A DNA stretch of 64,000 bases from Chrysopilus asiliformis (lineage: Eukaryota > Arthropoda > Insecta > Diptera > Rhagionidae). Under the pieces are notes generated by a model. That model saw only the letters and a program-made list of their open reading frames with translations. It had not been told where the DNA came from and made no database searches. Position numbers and translations under genes: made by a program. This document shows, piece after piece, positions 47,723 to 59,300 of the stretch. Position 1 is the first letter of the stretch, and each line of letters begins with the position of its first letter. The stretch is from positions 95,191,284 to 95,255,283 of the forward strand of contig OZ035962.1 in assembly GCA_964034945.1 (NCBI GenBank), in the 5' to 3' direction.

Positions 47723-48800
47723 GGTCGAACACAAACAAACAACACAGAAAAATAATTACGACTGATTCATAAATTAGCAATGTGACAGTAGCTGAGTCTA
47801 CAATATTAATACATGTGCCTAGTAAATACGGCGTATAATTGCTTAGTCATCGAGTTAGGACTTGTCAAAATGAGTGCTGTCGTTTCAAAAATGCGACAAA
47901 TTTCCCAACAATAGCAGTTTTCCATTGGGCATGTATACATGGGAAGTAGAGAGCCTGTAGTCTAGAGAGTGGACAATGTGGTGTGAAAAAATGGCCGCCA
48001 AGCAGAAAAACAGGCGCGAAAAACTTTAAAAATTTGATTAATTATTAGAAATAATTGCCAAAATAACTTAAATCGATTAAAAATTGCAAGTAGTATAATT
48101 TTCTTAATGGATAACGGATAGTATGAGTCATGAAATACAGAAAAATTGAAAGTAAATTCTCTGAAATACCACATTATATAGGGAATATAATATTTGTGTT
48201 TTTAACCCATCCAGAATTAGCAATTCGCTATTTCGTAGGCTACGAACGACCTAGATTTATGCGGGAAACGGTATTTTTCTTTTCAATTTTTATATTTAAT
48301 TTAAATTGACCACTGTTAAATTCTTGTGTTGCCGCGTGGAAATTAAACGAACTCCCAGGCCAACTATCTCAAGTGGTCGATTTTCGCATTTTATTTAAAA
48401 TTGAGTTTGGTAGGTACAGGTTTTGTTTGGGCCTACCACAGGAACTACATTGGCTTTTATTGCTTGTTATACCAGCGGATAAGCTTTTTAATCGCAGTTT
48501 GCCAAATTTATTTCATGAGGAAATCCTGGTAAAACAGTTCAGTATGTCAGTGAGCGGGAAACAACAATTTATGATCGCCAAAGTATTAGCTGAAGAACGC
48601 CTGGAAGAAAACTAGTCTACCTCTGCCCCTCCCAAAACTACTTTCTTGCAAAACGCACATCCAGTTTCGAAGGCATTCCTTTTACAAAAAAATATTGATA
48701 AGTCGTAATATATCCTTTCTCGAAAGTTTAATTTCCGCCATTTTAATTTCGTTGTCTGACCAAATCTGATATACTAGCGCTGTCTACGAAAATAGTAATT
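47723..48800. other. SYF2 upstream region and unassigned DNA
   Basis: It should contain the SYF2 promoter. An 80-codon plus frame at 48373-48615 ends in a helical charged stretch but has no family resemblance and no start context, so it is not called. Confidence 0.3.
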
Positions 48801-49250
48801 AGGGGCTGTCCATTAAATACGTCTCAGTTTTAAGAGGAAAGGCGGCCTGTGATACTATACCCTACACCAGGGATACGCAACTGGCGGCCCGCGAGGCTTT
48901 CCGATCCGGCCCGCGACGTCCAAGCTTGACATGTAGAAAAAATTTAAAATAAATTCAATTATTAGCATATAACGCCGAATTTTTTTTACCGATCAAGCAC
49001 TATCGTCACTAGTCCTAAAAATTTTGGTTCTGCGTCGTTGTTCTGTTGGACGGACGGGATGGCAAAAAATGAAGTTCTAAATTTATTTGCTGCGGCCCGC
49101 GGTATAACCTCAAATTTCACATTTGGCCCGCCAAAAAATTTAATTGCGTATCCCTGACCTACACCAAAAACCGTGAAAAGCCCAATGAGAGGAGAGGAGG
49201 GTTTTAAAAGGCAAACATTAGTGTGACGTATTTTTTGGAAAGCCCCTAAT
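48801..49250. mobile_element. MITE with AGGGGCTGTCCA ends, carrying a nested hAT MITE
   Basis: The left end is AGGGGCTGTCCATTAAATAC and the right end is the inverse of AGGGGCTTTCCAAAAAATAC; both continue as a GTCTCA/GTCACA block. Similar tip sequence recurs at about 60853, so this is a family. The interior is interrupted by the hAT element at 48868-49156. Confidence 0.7.
48868..49156. mobile_element. hAT-type MITE nested in the 48801-49250 element
   Basis: Perfect terminal inverted repeats CAGGGATACGCAA / TTGCGTATCCCTG with a near-perfect 8-bp target duplication (CCCTACAC left, ACCTACAC right). The interior has GGCCCGC words in both halves and is far more GC-rich than the surroundings. No transposase. 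Confidence 0.82.
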
Positions 49251-50762
49251 ATGTATAGATAAAATTGACCCGTGACTAGCTACAATTTTCAAGTAGACTT
49301 TTTTTTAAAGAAAGATATTTAAAAAAATCTAATTTGCCATCTTCAATGCTTCCATTGATAAAACATGCTTAACTAATTAAGAAGATAGAACTCAATGCGT
49401 CGAATCAGTCGACTAGAAGTTTATTAAATCTCAATTTGGTTGCCTGGTGGGTAATTTCTGATTTAAATTCGACATGTTCAAGGTCTTAAAAAATAATTGA
49501 ACATCGAAATTTATGTTTGGTTACAACGGTTCTTCAGCACAATATTTAGATCCCCGGGCTAATTCTTTATCTCATCAGCAGACGAAAAAAAAATCTATTT
49601 TTTACTCCTTCAATTTTGCGTTACGTTGTTGGTACAAAAATGATTATAGGCAAGCAAGATGTTGATTTATTGGCAAATTACAGGGGTCTGAACATTAATT
49701 GGGTTTGCTTCGTCTCCGATTTGAGTATGTTTTTAGTTTTTGCTAATTTGAAATGATTTTATTCTTGTTTCAGACAATATTAAACTTTAACCGTATACAA
49801 TGTTCCTTGCTTGATTTTAAGTGCCAGAGTTCTATTGACTAAATTTGCGTAAAATTATACAAGAGAGTACAAAAGCAGGTGAAACTAAAGAAATAGCACA
49901 CCGCTTTATTTGATCGTGAATAAAATTTGCTAATTCCATTCAATTTCAGAGGTTCTTTATTTCAGGAAAACTGTTCTTTATCACTAAAAATGAAAAAATT
50001 TAATTGTTTAATGCTCGATGTTTCTTAAAAGCAACTTTTTTCAACAAATTTTCATACAAAAGAGAAAAATTTCCAATGTTGCATCTTTAGAATTCCCTCT
50101 CTAAGACTAAATAATAGCCGACAAAAAAAGTTTTCTAACTACAGGGAGAAAGACGGGCGTTTTTTTTTAAATTTTACCAAACTTATTTCAAAGCTTTCAT
50201 ACTCGATCACTTTTTTTGCAAAAAAGAACAAAAAAACCTGGTACCCTGTATCGAAAACTTTCCGGTTCTGCGAAAAACGGGTACCAGGTTCCGAGTATAA
50301 GAACCGAGAACCGAGTACAGTTTTGCAAATATTACAAATAACACTTTTTTTGAAATATTTTTGAAAAAATGATCCAAATTACACTAATTTTTAATTTTGT
50401 CCTTAATAAAACACGTAACCAGAACAACACATTACAATTTAAATCTGAAACGAGGAGGAAAAACTTACGCGTGAGAATTTAAATGCTATTTATTTCACAG
50501 ACCCTTTAGTATCAAAGGTCACATGAAGTCTAATTATAAAACAGAAAATCAAACTAATTTTTTGAATGATGAAACAGTTACCCAACCTAATTTGTTTTAG
50601 CTATTCGTCCCACTGGCCATATTTACCGATCAATACCTAAAAAGTAGGTGCAGTTCTTATCGATATTTCATCGCCTATTTAGATTTTACTATCCACTGTT
50701 GATTTGTTAATTCCTAAGATATTTGTACAAAAATATCTGAAGCTGCAAAAATGTATTGTTCG
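49251..50762. other. Unassigned AT-rich DNA
   Basis: No gene seen. 50236-50330 holds short inverted/direct words (ACCTGGTACCC, GGGTACCAGGT, GAACCGAG) that look like an old palindromic repeat. Confidence 0.3.
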
Positions 50763-51857
50763 TTTGATTTTTTATTTTTGTCTTTTTTCTAGCTATTTGG
50801 GATAAAAGGCGTCAAAATAAGAGGAAGAATGTCTCTCACCAGCTATCTGGTGATCCCTTCTACTACCTATTTTTGTTGTATGGTCCCTACTTTCTGTCCC
50901 CTATGATTGGGCATGGGAATTTTGTCGTGCAGACTTCCTACTGGCATGGCTGAATATTTTCGACCCCGCCACGGGTCTCATCAGAGCCTTGTCTCTCTTG
51001 TAACACGTAAAGTGTTATATGAGTGTGGGATTTTTTCACCCAATATTTTATGTGTTATGTTATTTATTTATTTTATATTTACAAATTTTTTTAAAATTTT
51101 TTTTTAAACAAATGTTGCTATTATGAGTATGCGGTAATTCCCATATCAATTGAAGATTTTACAAAAGAATTGTTGAAATTATTACTAGTCTCCTCCTGTA
51201 AAAAAGGTTTGGAAAATTAAATCAAATTTCATTAAATTAGAAAAATATTTTTTTAATGACTTTATTTAAGCGCAAATATTTTTATGTCAATTGAAATAAT
51301 TTGTATTTTAGCAAAGGTTTCAAAATGGGAGTTAACATTTGTGAGTATTTATTTCGGTTCTGGCCCCTGCTTGTAGCGAGCGAATACTTCTGGTTCCCGT
51401 TGTGGTCGGTGGCGCCGCTAGTGTCTGAGTACAGACGGTCTGTACCCAGTGAACGAAAATTGAAATTCGGCGATGAAAAACGGCCAAATTCGAGGAAAAC
51501 GCTTCCCATATTTTTAGAAGCGGGAAAAACAAAAAAAAAATGGGGAAAATAGAACAGAAAAGAAAATAGAAAGAAGTCCGTTCCCCCCGGTGGGATGTCA
51601 AGTCGAGACTCAGATTGGAACTTCTTCTTCTTCTTCTGGTTCTCGTTCTGGCCGGTGGCGCCGCTAGTGTCTGGGTAGTGTAGAGGTCTAAACGACCAAA
51701 ATACCCATGAACCCAAATTTTGAACTTAAGTAGGGAGAATAAAGAAGGCGTAGGTAGTAGAAGGGATCACCAGATAGCTGGTGAGAGACATTCTTCCTCT
51801 TATTTTGACGCCTTTTATCCCAAATAGCTAGAAAAAAGACAAAAATAAAAAATCAAA
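50763..51857. mobile_element. 1.1-kb element with 107-bp terminal inverted repeats
   Basis: Arms 50763-50869 and 51751-51857 are inverted copies beginning TTTGATTTTTTATTTTTGTC and ending at CTTCTACTACCTA. The interior has two degenerate copies of a GGTGGCGCCGCTAGTGTCTG block (about 51409 and 51653). No transposase motif is visible in its frames, including the 144-codon minus frame at 51282-51716. Confidence 0.8.
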
Positions 51858-52059
51858 GGCTCATTTCTTAACTTTTTGAATTACTTTCAACAACAGGTAG
51901 AATCCCTATCGAATTTATATGCGAGTTTTCTTTGCGCATGGAATGAAGAGTGCAAAAAAGCAACAACTCAAATCATTTTTCTTGTTTTCAATTAATTCTT
52001 TCAACTCTTCCTTTTTGAATGTTTTTACTTTCTTATACGTAGCATAATAATGTATTATG

Positions 52060-52370
52060 AATGATTTTGACTTCTTAATTTTTCCTAAAAAACATTTCCC
52101 GAGCACTCCTGAGTCGATTGTAGTATTATCACAAAAATGTCTCTTTCTGATTGTCAGACTGCCGTCAGTCTATCTGTCTGTATGTCAGCCTGTCTGCTTG
52201 TCAGCCTGTGTAACAACTAATAGAGCTAGAGCCATGAAAGTTTACAGGCATGTTTGATCTTAGAATATGACGATCCTATCAACTCTTGGTGGAAATCCGT
52301 TAACCGGAAGTAACTAAAATGGCGGCTTTTTAAAAATCGCAATTTCGTTTTTTTCTGTTTGGTCCGAAAC
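52060..52370 (+). repeat. Dispersed repeat family C, copy 2
   Basis: Matches 14986-15255: AACATTTCCCGAGCA, a TCTGTCTG/TCAGCCTG tract, TAGAGCTAGAGCCATGAAAG, a GGCATGTTTGATCTTAGAAT block, GTTAACCGGAAGTAAC and AAATGGCGGC. It is directly followed by the short repeat shared with 42705-42765. Confidence 0.65.
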
Positions 52371-52450
52371 TGCGCGTCAGGTTATATTGTAAATTATGCA
52401 GAAACGTAGATTTTGTGTAAGAAAGTCATGTGCTGTCCACATCAGATATT

Positions 52451-53317
52451 TTTTACTTATTTCATGGTGGAGAATGTAGAAACTCCTCCTAAAGTAGCAA
52501 CAGTCGCCTGAGCCACCAAAGTAGCGAGTATAGTCAAGATTTACTTTATATCTTTTCGCAGTCGGAGCAATCATATCAGATCGTAACACAGTAACTAACT
52601 TATAGCATCCTCGTTAATGTTGATGAAGCCAGGTAGAGTAGAGAGTACCACATCCCATCTTTAACTTCAGGTTCGTTTCCACTCCCCATCTCTCAGTTCC
52701 CTTCTGATAAAGAAGGAATGGTGGGTTCAGCATTCACTAATCGACTTAGCTCATCTTAAAGTATAGTTGCGATTGTAGAATTCTTTTCTGAAGATGCTTT
52801 TTCTACATGGCTCACCTGTTTAGTTTTGCACAACAGCACACGTCCGACAGAGAGTTTTATGGACTTCTTTATCAGCAAGTTTACTTCGTTTAGTCTATCA
52901 ACGTCGTTTGTTGGGTGATGATGTGAAGCACCTGAGCATCCAAGTAGAACTAACCGTTTTATAGCTGCCGGTTCAATAATACAGAAGAGCGGACACATCA
53001 CTATCAATTGATCGATCTTGATTTGGATTTAAATCTCGATCAACGTCAACGTTACTAAACCTAAACCAGTAGCAGAAGTCTACCTGATCCTCCGTGGACG
53101 TTGTGAATTTGTGCATTTGTCCGATTTAATATATCGTTCCATAGGGAGATTGCAATATAATAAAAGTGTATTAACGATACTATAGTGAGATAATAATTGT
53201 AAATTTGTATACTTACACGATCATTGTCAATCTTGATCATTGATCTTTATCTGTTTCGTGTCGTACAATTCCCTTGAGGTTAATCCGTGGATATTCTATC
53301 GATTAAAGACAATTAAA
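52451..53317. other. Region upstream of the serine-protease homologue
   Basis: 52600-53050 is less AT-rich but has no recognisable coding content. A TATAATAAAAG word near 53156 is a possible TATA element for the downstream gene, about 160 bp before its ATG. Confidence 0.25.
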
Positions 53318-56300
53318 ATGCTGTCATTTAGAATTCGTGGACTAACATTGATATCGGGACTGATGCTGATCGTGGTGGCTGGCAGTGAACCGGTTACAGA
53401 AAGTAGCATTAGCAGTAATAACATTTTAGCAAGTAGTATCAATAATCGATTCTCGGCTAATTTACAAAATCGTTTCGGTGTCAATAAACCTTCAAAATTG
53501 CGTCTTTACTTGTTGGCAGATTTAGCCAAAGCGGCTGCCGAGGTGGTGAGTAACAAACTGCAAAAAACACTTAAATAACTAAAAACAAAAGCAAAAAAAA
53601 CAGTAATTTTTTATAAAACACAACAAACCGCAACAACAAAAAAATCTTATTGCTTTTCTTTTGTCCAGAATTTTTGGACATTTTCTATTCTTCACTTGAT
53701 GTTGGTCTCGTTTTTTTTCGTCTTGAAGATATCTTCTCTGCTTGTGGCTGATCGGTTTTTTGCCCGATGCAAATTACATTTTTACTTTGTTTAAGGTCAA
53801 TCGTTCTGATTTTTTTCCCGGCGCGTTCCCCGAGTCGATGATCAAATAAACACACAAAAGGTGAGAACAACATTTTCTTTCGAGGAAGATGTCTAAAAAG
53901 GTGCAGTATCATCTTTTATCTTTTTATTGGCACTTTGATGTGGAGGTCTTTTACCGTTACAATTTTGATTAAGACCATATAATCGAATTTTGCCACTTTT
54001 GTACGCTAATCGATGGTTCTTTTACACAATGGACTGTTTCCACCGCAATTGGTGATAGTCAAATATTTGACGATATAGTAAACCATTATAGCGGTATCGG
54101 TATTGAAAGTTTTGAAAGATTTTCGCTTTTGTTCAAATTCTGATGGTATTTTAGGAAAAGATGTTTTTTTTTTATTTAAATTTATTTGTGGTTATGATTG
54201 TATTTACACCTTTCTTAGAAAGTTTTGCAAACCTACGTCAATGGAGTGGCACCGTTAGAATTGATCACATGGTTTACATTATTCTAGTTTAGACAATTAA
54301 CATTTTAGAAATGGTATTTGTTTTCCGTAATACGAAATCTGTTCAAATTCTCTTAACAAGTTAAGAATATCTTAACTCTAAACCAGAATAGAGGAGAAAT
54401 TCAATTCAGTAAAGAGTATAAGAAATGCTACAATTGTCAAGAGCCAATCGTCAAATACTCTATGTGATGACAGACAAAATTTATACCAAGAATTTGGTAT
54501 AGGAGAGGGGAAAGGAGTGGTCCAATTGCATGTTGATGTATGGATGAGTTATATAGAATCCTATTCTAAATAAATGATACCTTTATAAATTTTTCAATAT
54601 GACTAACCGTTTCCGAGAAAATTGCAAAAAACTGTTTCGTTTGTATGGGAGAGGGGGCAGGAATGGTACAATTTTGCCCGTTCAAGAATTTAGCCTAGCC
54701 ATTTACGAGAAACGTAACTATACAAAGTCTCATGTCTCTAGCTCAATCCTTTCGAAAGTTATGATGTTCACAGATGGACAAGCGGACAGACAGACGGATG
54801 GACATGCGGAAATCAAGATCTTTTGTCATTCCTAACACCCTGGTATAGTTCATTTTTATACCCGTATGGTGAAACCAAAGGGTATATTAGATTTGCCTTA
54901 CCGTTTGTAACGCCAAGATCCCGTCATCACACAAAAAAATGAATTACACCAGTGTGTTTAGAATGATAAAAAAAATTGAATTTTGCATGTCCGTCCGTCT
55001 GTCTGTCTGTCCGTCTGTCTGTCTGTCCGTCTGTCTGTCCGTCTGTCTGTCCGTCTGTCTGTCTGTCTGTGGCGCGGATTGCGGGCGCACGGATTGAGCT
55101 AGAGACTTGAAATTTTGCACAGATTCGTAGTTCGTTAATGGGCAAAAATGGACCATTAGGGGGGGTACCCCCCATACGAACGAAAACTTTTTTTCTGAAT
55201 ATCTCAAAAACGGTGAATTTTATCAAAAAAGTCCAAGAACAAAAGTTATTTAGGATATGATTCTACATAAAACTCCCATACATGAAAATCCGATTGGAAT
55301 AAATTTTAAAAAATCTTTTTGGAAAATTTGACTTCAAAGTGGAATTTTGATACAACTGTTCGCTGTTCACTTAAATCACCATACGGGGTTTCAATAATTG
55401 CCAGATTGGCAATTATAGCTTTTGTTATGTTTTTGTCAGATGATTGGTTCAAAGCGCTACAAACAGTATACTATACTAAATCTAATATATTTCTATAAAG
55501 AATTGTAGGAGCCAATTCAATAATTTAAAAAAAAACAACGGAATCACGAAAATCGCTTCAAGATCTGTTCAAAAGTTATGGCAGTTGGTACATATAAGGT
55601 TGATAACAAGTAATATCGAATAATTTCTCCATCTCCCCCCCTTCTCCGCTAAAACTTAGAAATCTTCTTGGCATTTTCTCAAAAGAGGCGCATTAGAAAA
55701 CCTGTAGTTAGCATTAGTTTTCCATTGACTTATCCTTTCTCCAAACAAAAGAGAGGATTTTTCGATTACCTCGAAAGCGGTTCATTTCACATAAAAAAAT
55801 TATAAAAATTAAAAAAATTCCTCATATGAAATCATTTTGAAAAAAAAACATGAAAAATTCCAATTTAGAACCTTTTACAGCGTTTTTATGTTTTAACTTT
55901 GAAAATAGACCTAAAAAGTACAAGTAGCAATAAAACTGATTGCAGATAAAAATTTGTTAATAGATAGAAAACAGTTGAAAATTTGGTAGCGACAAAACCC
56001 CCGAAGTTAGAATTTTTGGGAGAAATTTTATCTGAAGGTTGGTACAGACCCTAAAAATAAAAGTCTGCAAGAAAATTTCAGAAATCTATGTAACGTTAGT
56101 CACGAATGGATTAACCAGTTCTATTAACAATAAAAAAACTCAGTCTTACAAAGAAATTTTATTGTTTTTAGCATAAAATTAATATAATTAGTCCAACTTA
56201 ACTCTATGTAAATTTGACACAGATTTCCTGTTTATACAATCAATTTGATCTTCGTTACTAAAGAATAGACCAGAAGAGAAATAAAATAATAATAATTTTT

Positions 56301-59300
56301 AAACGTTTAAAGGCCGAAGCGCCTCTCACTAGACCAATTTTAGGTGACAATTATTACCTGAAAGAAACATCACATTTATGGAAAGTGACAAGATTAATAA
56401 TTGTGCGTTAAATCCAATTATGGTTCTTAAAGTATTAAAATAAGCCCATAAAATATTCTAATTTCAGACAAAAGATAAATTAAACTTAATATCAAAAGTT
56501 AGCCATGAACAAATCCGTCCAAAGTAAAAAAATCATTTTAGTTCGTGACTATGTAAGTTAATAATTGAAAAGGAAAATAAATATGTAGTTTAGATTTGAT
56601 CACTAAACAAGAAAAAGCAAAATTTTCTCACAAAAACATATTTTAGTTTCTTTCATATATGACAATAGAAAACTTGCATACTTTGGAATACTGGCATATA
56701 AAAGTCAATGTGTAAATTTTCCATGCAGTGAAAAATCCTGCAAGAAATTTTAAAAATCATTTGTCGATTAAATAGTCGAAAAATCATTAAATTTTTAAGG
56801 AAATATTCAAAACAGTTTTGTTAAAATTCTTTTTTTCATTCCATTTGTACAAAAACGTAAAATTGTGTAAATTTCAGACAATCTAATTTATATTTGAAAT
56901 CATATAAAATAGTAGCGAAAAAGTTCAACGAACTCTTAATTACCTCAATAAAATTTAGAAATATATGTCGACATCTAACCTGAATTTTTTTTTTGTGCCT
57001 ATATTACCAAAAGTTCTAATTCGTAATCTACTTTTATGGTAGATTTTTGGCGTTTCTACCCGCAATTAGAAAAAAAAGTGTTGATGGTCTAAAAAATATG
57101 AAGGCCAAAGGTTCAACGAACATTTAAATGCATCTTTCTAATTTTAACTTTTTGATTAGAGCAAAAAATTGTGACCTAATATACACATTAGGTAGTATCT
57201 AGTCATTTACATAATGATTTTTGTTGATTTGCTTTCTATTCTCGGTTTTTATCGAAGAAAAACTTACAATAATATCTGCCCACCCGTTTTGTTGACTTTT
57301 TGCTATATTTTTTTAAACTATAAAACTTGGTGAAAGTTGAACAACACATTTAAAAAACTATATCCTAAATCATACGTTGATGTATTGGAGAATATGTACA
57401 ATCAAAAATAATATAAAAATAATATAAGTTTTCACACTTACAAATTTTGAAGGAAAAAATCTGCACTTCATTTTTTAAACGCTTTAAAAGGGATATAAAA
57501 AACTCGTTTTCTTCTAATTCTGTGGTCACAAGGAAAAACCGCTTAACTCGAGTTATGTACATTTAAAGGTAAGTGCATATTTGAATTCTCCTTATCCAGT
57601 TCTATATTCTGTCAAAGTTTAGGGTTTGTTTTTTAAATCCCAAGCAAGAAATTAAATATCATGACGAATTACAAAATTTTTGAAAAACGTGATTGACTTC
57701 TTGATTAAATGCCAATCTTTTTAGAATGGTTTGATATTAAATATTACTTGGAAATGTTAAAATGATGCAAAAATTATTTTTGTCAATTTTTTAACCAAGT
57801 CATCTTCATCCCGGTTCTATCGGCGATGGAAACATCTCCATTAAATACATTGTGACTTAAAACAAACTTTTTTTTCATACATTTCGCACGCTAAGAAATA
57901 ATAGAACAGACTGTTAAAAAAATTGTAATTAATGAGACAGGGAGCTTTTTCGTAATGATTTCCTATAAAAGAGAATTTGTTCTAAAATTTTGGCAGAACT
58001 TTTTATTTTTTTAAAAGCTTTTTATTTAGATTGCTTCTTTGTTTGTTTATCAGGGTAAAATTTTGTAATATAATTATGACCAACTTCCACTGATCCGATT
58101 GATTTGAAATTTTGCACACATTCGGAGACATTACAATATTTTGGCTACTTCGTCGATCTAAGGATATCGTGATTCTCCCTTCCCTTTTTCAGGAAAACAA
58201 ATTTTCCGGAAAAAATCTCATCTGGAGGTTTTTGGGGTGGCTAAATGCGATTCTGGAGTCAAAAAGTTCGTAAGGTTATGTCAAAGCCAAGTATATACAG
58301 CCATGTTCAAAAAGTGCACCATTTCAAAATCAATTTTTTCCTGTTTACGTGTATTTAATATGATAGTGAAACAATGTGGATTTTAAGAATATCAAAATTT
58401 ATTTATCTGACTAATATTTGGTGGGCCCACCCCTAGCCCTTATTACAGCAGCGAGTCTTTTCGGCATTGTCGCTACAAGCATATTTTCGTGTCGTCACTT
58501 ATAAAATCCCACTCCTCCTGAATAGCCCTTTTCAGGGTATCTTCTGATGTTATTTTTGTGTTTCCGGATATTTTTCTTCAAAATAATCCACAAATCTCTA
58601 TCAAAATCTATGATTTCTTTGTAAAAAATGGAGGTGCCTAACACTTTTGAACATGGCTGTATATTAGAAGGCTAAAAAAATATAAAATAATAAAGAAAAA
58701 AACACGTGAAAAACTAGAAAAATATACTAAAAAGCAAAAATAATATTTTTTTGGGAGCTATACCTACATAAGAAAAAAGCGAGATAAAAGCATTAAAAAT
58801 AAAATATTATACCGTTTGTAACGCACCGAACCAATCATCTGACAAAAAAATAAACTACACCAGGGTGTTAGGGATGACAAAACATTTTGAAAAATATTTG
58901 GACTTCCCCATGTCCTTCCGTCTATCTGCTAGAGACTTGCAATTTTGTCTAGTTACGTAAATTGCTAGGCTAAATTTTTGAACGGGCAAAATTCGACCAT
59001 TCCTGCCCCACTCCCCCATACAAACGAAACAGTTTTTTGCAATTTCCTCGAAAATAGTAAGACTTATTGAAAATTTTATAGAGGTAAAATGTGTTTAGAA
59101 TAGGATTTTACAAAACTAATCCCTACATAAAAATACAATCGCACCACAATATAGAGTATTTCATGATTGACCCTTGGCAATTGTAAATTTTCTTACGTTT
59201 ATCTTTGGTGTTAATCGTCAACTCTCAAATTGTTTTTTTTTTTTTGAACAGACATACAGACTCTTTTTATATAGATTTTAATCATTTTATTCTATTGAAG

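Noticed and set aside
48373..48615. 80-codon frame with a charged helical end
   Set aside because: No homology recognised, no splice or start support, and next to MITE-rich DNA.
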